Assembly: GCA_017615835.1 (NCBI GenBank)
Contig: JAFZZI010000004.1
Coordinates: 313,546 to 345,850 of the forward strand
Length of the DNA: 32,305 nt
From: Bacteroidaceae bacterium
GTDB taxonomy: Bacteria; Bacteroidota; Bacteroidia; Bacteroidales; Bacteroidaceae
Direction: 5' to 3'
The position numbers and the translations under genes are program-made. Shown here piece after piece: positions 24,126-31,391 of the stretch. Numbering within the stretch: position 1 is the first letter of the stretch; each line of letters opens with the position of its first letter. The notes beneath the pieces are model-generated. The model worked only from the letters and a program-made list of their open reading frames with translations, had not been told where the DNA came from and ran no database searches.

Positions 24126-25403
24126 TCAGTCAACAAACCTCTCCGGAACCGCCCAAAGTCCAAGTGCCGGATTTGAGATGTAGTATATCTCCTCGCCGTC
24201 GGGCAAAGTGTTCCATCCGTCGTGAAGGCTTTCGGGCTTGTATCTCTCTATAACGGCATCAAGGTCTCCATAGCAGAATCCTACACCTTCAATCTCACTG
24301 CGGCTGACGCCGGGCCCAGGACAGTAGATTATTCTGAAGCGTCCCTCGCTCGAACCGTGAATCAGGTGTGCAGCAGCACCCAGATTGGCCTGCAGGTCGC
24401 TGTTTTCACTGACCGACTTGAGCGTGGCCTCGGTACCTCTGTAACCGTACTTTCGTATAAGTGCATCAATCGTGCGGTCTTCGCCGAACTCGCGCAGTGC
24501 CGGGGCCATAATGATAAGTTCCGCTCCGTCGGCCAGAGCCATGCGGGTGCGGTAAATAGCCTTGTTGCCTAACCATGTACTCTTGAACTCTTCCGGATCA
24601 AGCCAGACAAGACATTTGCGGACAGGGTGGGGCAACATATTGAAATTGGTCTGCAAAGCCAGGTCGGATGCCTTCTGGAAACACTCAAAGTCATCGCCGA
24701 TGAACAGTCCGCGCAGTTTTATCTCTCCGTCATCACCTTTCGACAGCACTGTCTGAATGTATACAATCGGCAGATTTTTGATAAAGTGCTGTGCAGCATA
24801 TTCCATAACGTCGCGGACAGGACTGTGGGCACGCCCCATAATGCGCTCCATTCCGTAAGTCGCACCCAGAAAGTGGCTGTTGTTTATGCCCTCCGAACCG
24901 CCGGTGCCCACAAAAATGTTCTTTGTATAGTTGGCCATACCTATCACCTCATGCGGCACCACCTGACCGATTGAAAGTATGAGGTCAAACGATGGGTCAA
25001 GCAGCAGTCTGTTCACCTGAGCCTTCCACGGAAAGTGCAGTCTCCCCTCCGAAACCTTTTCAATAAAATCGGCAGGAACTTCGCCCACTGTCACCACGTC
25101 GTTGCGCCAGTCATGTACGCGGAACAGCCTGCGGGGAACATGTCCGAACATCGAACTTATCTGTTCATCAGTCATGGGAACGTGGGTACCCAGGGCAGGC
25201 ATCACATCTGTAAGCTTTTCACCCCAGTAGTCGTAGCACATCCCGGTGATAGGGCCCGCGTACGAGTTCAGGCGGGTAAAGTCGGGCGGCAGGGCAAGTA
25301 CGCGCCGTCTGGGGCCTATCGCACTGAATACTTCATAAAGTATGCTGCGCACCTCATCAGAACTTATGACATCGTCTTTCGAACCCCTGGCGTAGTAGAG
25401 CAT
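24126..25403 (-). CDS. LarA-type nickel-pincer racemase/epimerase (DUF2088), substrate unknown
   Basis: A 425-residue member of the lactate racemase (LarA) superfamily, which uses a Lys-attached pyridinium nickel-pincer cofactor to racemise or epimerise 2-hydroxyacids. All the residues I can map from Lactobacillus plantarum LarA are present: Arg44 in PDFTRLN, His74 in GTHVPMTDEQ, His151 in VPHEVIG, Lys161 exactly 10 residues later in YTKNIFVG (pincer attachment) and His177 exactly 16 after that in NNSHF (nickel ligand). It follows a 2-keto-3-deoxygluconate kinase-like gene by 35 bases, so a sugar-acid such as an aldonate is a more likely substrate than lactate. This is inference from context. 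The cofactor genes larB, larC and larE are not in the window. Confidence 0.88.
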   Translation of the reverse strand: MLYYARGSKDDVISSDEVRSILYEVFSAIGPRRRVLALPPDFTRLNSYAGPITGMCYDYWGEKLTDVMPALGTHVPMTDEQISSMFGHVPRRLFRVHDWRNDVVTVGEVPADFIEKVSEGRLHFPWKAQVNRLLLDPSFDLILSIGQVVPHEVIGMANYTKNIFVGTGGSEGINNSHFLGATYGMERIMGRAHSPVRDVMEYAAQHFIKNLPIVYIQTVLSKGDDGEIKLRGLFIGDDFECFQKASDLALQTNFNMLPHPVRKCLVWLDPEEFKSTWLGNKAIYRTRMALADGAELIIMAPALREFGEDRTIDALIRKYGYRGTEATLKSVSENSDLQANLGAAAHLIHGSSEGRFRIIYCPGPGVSRSEIEGVGFCYGDLDAVIERYKPESLHDGWNTLPDGEEIYYISNPALGLWAVPERFVD

Positions 25404-25438
25404 CTGTCAGAATCCTTTTGCTTGAAAACGTTTTGCGG

Positions 25439-26518
25439 TCAGCGCTTCACGCGGGCATTGCCGGCCCATACACTCCAGACCTGCTCCTCGTCGGCAGGCT
25501 GTGCATAGTCTGTCAGGAACGTAGTTGCCAGAGCTCCGGAAGCCCAGCCGAACTGAATCCACTTCTCAGGCTCCCAGCCCTTCAGTATGGCGTACAGCAA
25601 ACCTCCGACAAACCCGTCGCCGCCGCCTATGCGGTCAAGCACATGAATCCTGCGCGGTTCAACCACATGCCATGTATCACCTTCGAGCATCAGCGCTCCC
25701 CAGTTGTGGGTATTGGTATCCTCAACCTGACGCAGAGTGGTGGCAAACACCTGAGCGTTCGGGTAATTGTCTTTCACACGTTTTATCATCTCCTTGAAAC
25801 CGTCTATCTTAGACGCGATATCCTTGCCTCCGGCCTCAGGACCCTCAATGTCCAGACATAACTGGAAATCCTCCTCATTCCCGATAAGAATGTCACTTAT
25901 GCTGCATATTTCCGAAAAAACATCATGCAGTTCTTTCTCCCGTCCCTTCCAGAACGATGCGCGGTAGTTGAGGTCGAAACTGATGCAGGTCCCGTGCTTT
26001 TTGGCGGAACGGGCAATCTCAAGGCAGAATCGGCTCGTCTCGGGACTAAGTGCTGCAATCAGGCCCGACAGGTGCACAATGCCTACTCCCTCGGCACCGA
26101 AAATGCGCTCCAGATCGAAATCTTTCACATTCAGGGTGCGGCCCACCTCTCCGGCACGGTCATTCCACACCCTGGGACCGCGTGAGCCATAGCCACTGTC
26201 TGCTACGTTGATCTGGTGACGATAGCCCCAGGGCCCGCCCTGAGGAACATCCACTCCCTCGAAATCCATACCTCTGGAGCGAAGATTAGCCTTTATGAAC
26301 TGCGAGAAAGGACTTCCCTCGACAAAAGTCGTCAAAACCTTTACAGGCATACCCAGATACGAGGCAATGCTTGCCACATTGGTCTCGGCACTCGTTGCCT
26401 GAAGATTCAGTACATCACTGCACTGCACAGGCTGGCCGTTGGCCGGAGTCACGCGCAGCCCCATACTCGTAGGCACTAGCAAAGCATACTTACAGTCTTT
26501 TCGCAGATTTATAGCCAT
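25439..26518 (-). CDS. kdgK: PfkB-family sugar kinase, probably 2-dehydro-3-deoxygluconokinase
   Basis: A 359-residue ribokinase-fold kinase. Near the N-terminus it has ETNVASIASYLGMPVKVLT. Mid-protein are CISFDLNYRASFWKG, as in KDG kinases, and ILIGNEEDF. The C-terminal PfkB signature is DRIGGGDGFVGGLLYAI, containing the catalytic Asp but with GGGDGF in place of the usual GAGDAF. The likely reaction is ATP-dependent phosphorylation of 2-keto-3-deoxy-D-gluconate, the step after mannonate/altronate dehydration, linking it to uxaC 10 kb away. I start at ATG 26518 (MAINLRKD) rather than six codons upstream, because it keeps a normal leader from the promoter. It is the first gene of the kdgK-larA-pdxB-gnd-barrel operon. 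The precise sugar could differ. Confidence 0.82.
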   Translation of the reverse strand: MAINLRKDCKYALLVPTSMGLRVTPANGQPVQCSDVLNLQATSAETNVASIASYLGMPVKVLTTFVEGSPFSQFIKANLRSRGMDFEGVDVPQGGPWGYRHQINVADSGYGSRGPRVWNDRAGEVGRTLNVKDFDLERIFGAEGVGIVHLSGLIAALSPETSRFCLEIARSAKKHGTCISFDLNYRASFWKGREKELHDVFSEICSISDILIGNEEDFQLCLDIEGPEAGGKDIASKIDGFKEMIKRVKDNYPNAQVFATTLRQVEDTNTHNWGALMLEGDTWHVVEPRRIHVLDRIGGGDGFVGGLLYAILKGWEPEKWIQFGWASGALATTFLTDYAQPADEEQVWSVWAGNARVKR

Positions 26519-26562
26519 AACTGAATTGTATTTCAATTATTTTGTCACTCATTTTGCGACTG

Positions 26563-26594
26563 CAAAGTTCGCACTTTTATGCGTCATCAGCAAA
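26563..26594 (-). promoter_or_regulatory. Promoter of the kdgK-larA-pdxB-gnd operon
   Basis: On the minus strand, TTTG (plus-strand 26591-26594), 20 bases, then GAACTTTG (26563-26570), one mismatch from TAnnTTTG. Predicted start near 26559, about 40 bases before ATG 26518. The remaining intergenic bases up to 26758 show no gene and no confident signal for the divergent alkD-like gene. Confidence 0.6.
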
Positions 26595-26758
26595 TGCCCG
26601 GCACTTTATTATTACCAGATGTTCCGTTTATGTACGGCAGTTGTTTCCGGGGTAACACAGAAGACACAGAAAAGACCATCTTCCCCGTGTCCTTTCAACT
26701 AATAATCACTATATTCGCAATAACACTTTCGCCCACCTTGATGTAATGATGATATGAC

Positions 26759-27463
26759 ATGAATCTATTATTCAACGAGATACTCTCCCGTCGCGACCCA
26801 TCGCAGGTAGAAGGACTTATGCGCTTCTTCAAGACCGGACCGGGGCAGTATGGCGAAGGTGACAAATTCCTTGGCATCAAGGTACCTGTGACTCGCGAAG
26901 TCGTAAAATCGTGCTGGAAGGAGACCGGTTTCACCGAGTTGGAAGAATGCATCGGGAGCGAGTATCACGAAGTTAGGCTGGCAGCATTGCTTTCGCTGGT
27001 CGAAATCTTCAGCCATGCCAAAAAGAATCCTGACTTGCAGCGGAAATGTGTGGATTTTTATCTCAACCACACCGGGCGCATCAACAACTGGGACCTTGTG
27101 GATCTTTCATGCTATCCCTTGCTGGGCGTTTGGCTGCTGGACAAGAATCGTACGCTTCTCTACGAACTGGCTCAAAACGGGAAAAGCATCTGGGAACAGC
27201 GCATAGGAATTGTAAGCACAATGCAATTCATACGTCACGCCCAATTAGACGACACTTTTGCAATTGCAGATATCCTGCTTCACCACCCGCACGACCTGAT
27301 TCACAAAGCAGTGGGTTGGTTGCTCCGTGAAGCCGGAAAGCGCGATACCGATGCCTTGAAAGCCTTCCTGGCCACCCGCTACAAAACAATGCCCAGGACC
27401 ATGTTGCGCTATGCCATCGAGAAGTTCCCTGAACCGGAGCGAAAAGTCTTCCTTGCCGGCTGA
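26759..27463 (+). CDS. AlkD-like DNA alkylation repair glycosylase
   Basis: A 234-residue all-helical HEAT-like repeat protein. YGEGDKFLGIKVPVTR near the N-terminus is the family hallmark. The three residues that line the DNA in Bacillus cereus AlkD are matched: Trp111 and Asp115 in NNWDLVDL (same four-residue spacing) and Trp187 in HKAVGWLLREAGKRD. The enzyme would excise cationic alkylated purines such as 7-methylguanine and 3-methyladenine. It stands alone, divergent from kdgK, and is followed by a 127-base gap before the Fic gene. Start ATG 26759 is the family start (MNLLFNEIL). Confidence 0.92.
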   Translation: MNLLFNEILSRRDPSQVEGLMRFFKTGPGQYGEGDKFLGIKVPVTREVVKSCWKETGFTELEECIGSEYHEVRLAALLSLVEIFSHAKKNPDLQRKCVDFYLNHTGRINNWDLVDLSCYPLLGVWLLDKNRTLLYELAQNGKSIWEQRIGIVSTMQFIRHAQLDDTFAIADILLHHPHDLIHKAVGWLLREAGKRDTDALKAFLATRYKTMPRTMLRYAIEKFPEPERKVFLAG

Positions 27464-27513
27464 ATAAAAGACCCTGCCTCCCGCCAGGAGCGTATTATGA
27501 AATTTCACAGAAA

Positions 27514-27585
27514 GGTTGTATTATTGCAACCATATTATAAACTTTTCTATACATTTGAGGTTGTAAACCATAGCCTAATACAACC
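27514..27585 (+). promoter_or_regulatory. Fic promoter with flanking GGTTG/CAACC repeats (putative operator)
   Basis: TACATTTG at 27550-27557 is an exact -7 element; the -33 match is poor. Around it lie GGTTG-N8-CAACC (27514-27531) and GGTTGTA-N13-TACAACC (27559-27585). The outermost arms GGTTGTATTA (27514) and TAATACAACC (27576-27585) are also perfect 10-bp inverses of each other. Four copies in 72 bases placed over the -33 region and the start site are what an operator for a repressor would look like. Confidence 0.5.
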
Positions 27586-27590
27586 GGCAT

Positions 27591-28664
27591 ATGAAATATC
27601 TGAATTTAAAAAAGGCCTTATCTGCATGGCAGAACCTGCAACCGCTTTCTGCAAAAGACCAGGAACGGCTTAGCCGCAGGTTTACTGTTGATTTCAACTA
27701 CAACAGCAATCACATAGAAGGCAACACATTGACATATGGTCAGACTGAAATTCTGCTCCTATTTGGAAAAGTTATAGGCGAAGCTCAAATTAAAGACGTC
27801 CAGGAGATGACCGCAAGTAATGTGGGTCTCAATATGATGTCCGTTGAAGCCCAGGCTAAGGATTTACCTTTGTCACAGAACTTTATCCGCACACTGCATC
27901 AAATTCTCTTACGTGAGGACTGTACTGTTTACAGGGAACTGCCGGATGGCCAAACCACAAGTTACACTATTCATGCCGGTCAATACAAGACACGCCCCAA
28001 CAGTGTTATAACACGTTACGGGAACCTTTCTGAATATGCATCGCCTCAGGAGACTCCGTCACTCATGACAGACCTTGTGGATTGGTACAACCAGGCTGAA
28101 AAAGAAGGTAAGCTGTCTCCTGTAGAACTTGCCGCCCTGTTCCACTACCGATACATCCGGATTCACCCCTTTGAGGATGGCAACGGCAGAATAGCCCGCC
28201 TGATGGTAAACTATATCCTTGCCCGGCATGACTATCCCATGATAGTAGTGCGTAGCCGTAACAAGCAGGATTATCTTGAAGCCTTGCACCAGACAGACCT
28301 TGAAGTGGGCCCCATACCGGCAAACGGAGCACATGCCGGCATAAATGACATCAAGCCATTCATGAAGTACTTCAATGATCTGGTAGCTACCGAGGTTTAT
28401 AATGATGTCCTGTTTTTAAGCGAGCATAATGAAAACGTCTGGTGGTATGACGGAGAACGCATATCATTCCGTACGCCCAGCTACAGCAAGATACTGAACG
28501 CCATGCGTACCAAGCCCACCCTGACTCTGGCCGACATGCATCAAGAAACGGGAATCAGCATAACCGCCATCCAAAAACTCCTGGACCAACTTCTCCGCAA
28601 ATCATACGTTGAGCGCGGCGACAGGGAAGGCAGCTGGCGTGTGTTCATTACCCCATCAGTTTAA
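27591..28664 (+). CDS. Fic-domain AMP-transferase, class II, with C-terminal winged helix
   Basis: A 357-residue Fic protein. The active-site motif HPFEDGNGR (residues 192-200) is complete, with IAR after it, so nucleotide transfer (usually AMP from ATP to a hydroxyl side chain) is expected. The N-terminal inhibitory helix carries SNHIEG (Ser39, Glu43, Gly44), matching (S/T)xxxE(G/N), which places it in the auto-inhibited class II. The C-terminal 90 residues (from about 265) end in a winged-helix-like module (LTLADMHQETGISITAIQKLLDQL; shown as blocks LTLADMHQETGIS and ITAIQKLLDQL). It is a single gene with no obvious antitoxin partner. Promoter-flanking repeats suggest self-regulation. The target is unknown. 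Confidence 0.92.
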   Translation: MKYLNLKKALSAWQNLQPLSAKDQERLSRRFTVDFNYNSNHIEGNTLTYGQTEILLLFGKVIGEAQIKDVQEMTASNVGLNMMSVEAQAKDLPLSQNFIRTLHQILLREDCTVYRELPDGQTTSYTIHAGQYKTRPNSVITRYGNLSEYASPQETPSLMTDLVDWYNQAEKEGKLSPVELAALFHYRYIRIHPFEDGNGRIARLMVNYILARHDYPMIVVRSRNKQDYLEALHQTDLEVGPIPANGAHAGINDIKPFMKYFNDLVATEVYNDVLFLSEHNENVWWYDGERISFRTPSYSKILNAMRTKPTLTLADMHQETGISITAIQKLLDQLLRKSYVERGDREGSWRVFITPSV

Positions 28665-28745
28665 ACCCTCAACCTGGTTAAGTCGTAAGACGTAAATGTG
28701 ACAACCAAAATCAGCAGATTACAAGCGTAGAGTTAGTTTATACCT

Positions 28746-28776
28746 TCGAAGATGACTCGTCGATGGCTCGAAGATG
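28746..28776 (+). repeat. Direct repeat TCGAAGATG upstream of the DUF1016 gene
   Basis: Two identical 9-base copies (28746-28754 and 28768-28776), 22 bases apart, about two turns of the helix, in the 173-base gap between the Fic gene and the next operon. TACCTTCG at 28741-28748 is a one-mismatch -7 element. A regulatory role is possible but unproven. Confidence 0.3.
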
Positions 28777-28837
28777 GAAGAAAGAAGAACGCTCCTCGGA
28801 AGCGAAAAGTATAAAGAAGTAAAACGAAACTACATAT

Positions 28838-29440
28838 ATGACACAGAAGAACGAAATACAGGAAACGGCTCGTATGGATGTGCTTTATGAGCGTATTTCA
28901 GACCTCATTGAGCAAGCTCGCCGGCGTGTAATGACATCGGTTAACATTGCCGAAGTCTATACAAAATACAGCATAGGTCAGTATATCGTAGAAGATGAGC
29001 AGCAAGGAAATGCCCGTGCGGAGTATGGGAAACAGGTGCTCAAGGAATTGTCCGTCCGGCTTACAGAGCGTTTCGGTGATGGCTGGTCGGAAGAAACCTT
29101 GAAGAAATGCAGATTTTTCTACAATGTTTACAGTAAAAGCCAAATTGGGTCTACAGTGTTGACCGAATTGCCGAATGCAAAAAATGTTCAACAGTGTGGA
29201 CCAAATTCCGCAACACTGTCGCGGAATTATGCTGAGACGCCTAACTTCACACTTTCTTGGTCCCACTACCTCATCTTGATGCGCGTCGAAAATCCCGATG
29301 CCCGCAGTTTCTACGAAATAGAATGCGCTCAGCAACAATGGAGTGTCCGTCAACTCAGCCGTCAAGTGGGAAGTAGCCTCTACGAACGGCTGGCCCTTAG
29401 CCGCAACAAAGACGAGGTAATGCGACTGGCCCATGACTGA
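28838..29440 (+). CDS. YhcG/DUF1016 N-terminal domain protein lacking the nuclease half
   Basis: A 200-residue protein matching the N-terminal DUF1016 domain of YhcG-type nucleases: helix-rich, with SVNIAEVYTKYSIGQYIVEDEQ, GKQVLKELSVRLTERFG, GWSEETLKKCRFFYNVYS, FTLSWSHYLILMRVENPDARSFYEIE and QWSVRQLSRQVGSSLYERLALS (each a conserved block, given in part). Full-length members are about 350 residues, with a C-terminal PD-(D/E)xK nuclease. This one stops at MRLAHD, just where the nuclease domain should begin. Its last 8 bases overlap the start of vsr. Either it is a truncated remnant or a real stand-alone domain coupled to another nuclease. The 173-base gap upstream holds only a weak promoter-like sequence. 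Confidence 0.82.
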   Translation: MTQKNEIQETARMDVLYERISDLIEQARRRVMTSVNIAEVYTKYSIGQYIVEDEQQGNARAEYGKQVLKELSVRLTERFGDGWSEETLKKCRFFYNVYSKSQIGSTVLTELPNAKNVQQCGPNSATLSRNYAETPNFTLSWSHYLILMRVENPDARSFYEIECAQQQWSVRQLSRQVGSSLYERLALSRNKDEVMRLAHD

Positions 29441-30047
29441 TATTCTGAATCCTCTTCAACGACACAAGGCAATGGCGGCTATACGGTCGAAGGACACGAA
29501 GCCGGAGATGATTGTGCGTCGTGGTTTGTGGAAGATAGGGTTCCGATACAGCCTGAATCATAAGCGGCTGCCGGGGCATCCTGACTTAGTTCTGAGGAAG
29601 TACCGCACTTGCATCTTTGTGAACGGGTGCTTTTGGCATGGGCATAAGGTGGATTTGTCATCGTTCGAGAACTCGGAATGCTGCAAAATACCCAAGACGA
29701 ATCGCGACTTCTGGGTGGCGAAGATAAAGAGAAACAAGGAACGGGATAGGGAAGAGCAAAAGAAACTGGCGAAGATGGGATGGCACTGCATCACCGTTTG
29801 GGAATGCGAACTGACGGAGAAGCGAGTGCAGAACGATGCTGGCATCAGCTCTGTCGAGTCGAGAGGGAAGGAGACCGATGGTAAACGGAAACTGCTAACG
29901 AAACGGGAGCAAACCTTAGATGCATTAGCATTCACTCTTAACCACATCTGGCTGCTAGACCATGGAGCAAAAGCCATTCCATACCCGAAGCGGGATGAAG
30001 AGGACATGCAGATGCCGATGGCTGCGGAAAATTGTAGCGCAACATAG
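29433..30047 (+). CDS. vsr: Very short patch repair (Vsr) endonuclease
   Basis: A 204-residue Vsr-type endonuclease. The active-site Asp51 in GHPDLVL and His69 in GCFWHGH fall at the same residue numbers as in E. coli Vsr. HKAMAAIRSKDTKPE, CIFVNGCFWHGH, FWVAKIKRN.ERD and ITVWECEL are the family blocks. Zinc-site residues Cys66, His71 and Cys125 are visible, but the E. coli Cys73 position is Val; Cys83 or Cys84 may substitute. E. coli Vsr nicks 5' of T in T:G mismatches left by 5-methylcytosine deamination and sits next to Dcm; no cytosine methyltransferase is in this window. A C-terminal extension of about 60 residues follows WECEL. It overlaps the DUF1016 gene by 8 bases, and the metallopeptidase gene starts 1 base after its stop. 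Confidence 0.92.
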   Translation: MTDILNPLQRHKAMAAIRSKDTKPEMIVRRGLWKIGFRYSLNHKRLPGHPDLVLRKYRTCIFVNGCFWHGHKVDLSSFENSECCKIPKTNRDFWVAKIKRNKERDREEQKKLAKMGWHCITVWECELTEKRVQNDAGISSVESRGKETDGKRKLLTKREQTLDALAFTLNHIWLLDHGAKAIPYPKRDEEDMQMPMAAENCSAT

Positions 30048-30048
30048 A

Positions 30049-30651
30049 ATGGTAATAATGGTGACATACAGACGGACAAGCAGATTGTCGATGCGCATCG
30101 TCAGGAATGGCGATGTGCATGTATCTGCTCCTATCGGTATGTCGAAAAGACAAGTGGAAGCGTTTATCTACGAACATCAGGAATGGATGGTTGAAGCCAG
30201 GAAGAAAACCTCAGAGCGACAGAATCAGCGGGCCGAATTCTTTAACCAATTGCCATTGACAACCAATGCTCAGAAAATTGAAGCGACAAAAAGAATCGGA
30301 GCATTGGTCGAACCCATGATAGAACGGTATTCAAAGGTGATGGGTGTAAGTCCCTCCTCTGTCCGTTATAAACCGATGATATCCCGTTGGGGCATCTGTA
30401 ATGTGAAGGAACAAAGCATCTGCTATTCAACCTACCTGTTGTTATTGCCGGATTGGTGTGTCGAACATGTAGTGGTTCACGAACTTTGTCACTTGTTAGA
30501 GCCAAGTCATAATGCCCGCTTCCATACGTTGATGGACAATTACTATCCACGATGGAAAGAAGCACGGAAAGAGACTCGCAAAGTAGCAAAGGGCGAAAGT
30601 GGATATAACAAACAGCTATCAGGAAAGTATGAAACGGCGAACGAAGCATGA
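30049..30651 (+). CDS. YgjP-like (DUF45) metallopeptidase
   Basis: A 200-residue zinc peptidase of the YgjP/DUF45 group. The zinc motif is HELCHLLEPSHNARFH (HExxH with a further His in the P.H...F block). Upstream are SMRIVRNGDVHVSAP and SRWGICNVKEQSI, both usual for the family, which often occurs next to restriction genes. The frame is open back to 29962 inside vsr, but I start at ATG 30049 because family homology begins with the RRTSRLSMRIV strand and this ATG lies 1 base after the vsr stop. The next gene starts inside its 3' end. Substrate is unknown. Confidence 0.87.
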   Translation: MVIMVTYRRTSRLSMRIVRNGDVHVSAPIGMSKRQVEAFIYEHQEWMVEARKKTSERQNQRAEFFNQLPLTTNAQKIEATKRIGALVEPMIERYSKVMGVSPSSVRYKPMISRWGICNVKEQSICYSTYLLLLPDWCVEHVVVHELCHLLEPSHNARFHTLMDNYYPRWKEARKETRKVAKGESGYNKQLSGKYETANEA

Positions 30652-31372
30652 ACAGAGTGATGCTTGCATCAACTCTGCCTTACAAGGAGGAGTAAGACCG
30701 AAGGTCAAACAGATAGAAGTCGTAGCTGCGATAATCCGCAAGGATGATAAGATATTCGCCACTCAGCGAGGATATGGTGAGTGGAAAGACTGGTGGGAGT
30801 TTCCCGGCGGAAAGATGGAGGCTGGGGAAGCGCCGGAGGAAGCGCTGAAACGGGAGATTCGCGAAGAACTGTCAACGGAAATCAGCGTGGATGAGTTTCT
30901 CTGTACAGTTGAATACGATTATCCTCTGTTCCATCTCACCATGCATTGCTACCTTTGTTCGCTGCTGACGGATGCGTTACATTTGAACGAACACGAGGCA
31001 GCACGCTGGCTCAGTTCGAATGAGCTGGACAGCGTGAAGTGGCTGCCTGCGGACTTGGAAGTGGTGGAGAAAATGAAGCAGATAGAAAGGATAGAACGTA
31101 TGGAACAGAATCTGGAGCGCGTGATGTATGCTTCGAGAGGGGTGAATAATGCTCACGACGAGTATGAGGCAGTGCGGGAAGCGCTTCGTGAACTGGAGGC
31201 ATACTACGGTAGTGATACGTGGAAGCAGGATTTTGAGGATGACGAGCAGGGAAAGCTGCCAAGGAGCCTGAAGCGTGGTGTACTGTCGGAAGATGCTGTT
31301 TGGAATGTGCTGGAGGACTATCGCAGGAATACGAATGCCACAGGAGGACAAAGTGACATGAATGATAGATAA
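30629..31372 (+). CDS. NUDIX hydrolase fused to DUF4298
   Basis: A 247-residue two-domain protein. The N-terminal MutT-like NUDIX domain (about 25-155) has the Nudix box from GGKMEAGE through REIREELS, with all metal-binding Glu present and the usual Gly after EE replaced by Ser; QRGYGEWKDWWEFPGGK precedes it. A strongly charged helix (EKMKQIERIERMEQNLE) links to a C-terminal domain (about 165-240) reading ELEAYYGSDTWKQDFE and LKRGVLSEDAVWNVLEDYR, which is DUF4298. The enzyme probably cleans oxidised (d)NTPs such as 8-oxo-dGTP. It overlaps the metallopeptidase gene by 23 bases if started here; an in-frame ATG at 30599 is less likely because it deepens the overlap. Confidence 0.85.
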   Translation: MKRRTKHEQSDACINSALQGGVRPKVKQIEVVAAIIRKDDKIFATQRGYGEWKDWWEFPGGKMEAGEAPEEALKREIREELSTEISVDEFLCTVEYDYPLFHLTMHCYLCSLLTDALHLNEHEAARWLSSNELDSVKWLPADLEVVEKMKQIERIERMEQNLERVMYASRGVNNAHDEYEAVREALRELEAYYGSDTWKQDFEDDEQGKLPRSLKRGVLSEDAVWNVLEDYRRNTNATGGQSDMNDR

Positions 31373-31391
31373 TAAATATGAAATAAGAGAT

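Noticed and set aside
26641-26700. CGGGG ... CCCCG pairing in the kdgK/alkD intergenic region
   Set aside because: Only 5 bp with a loop of more than 30 bases; not a credible hairpin.
29962-30048. Upstream start for the YgjP-like peptidase inside vsr
   Set aside because: The extra residues are the vsr end read in another frame, and ATG 30049 fits the family start and spacing.
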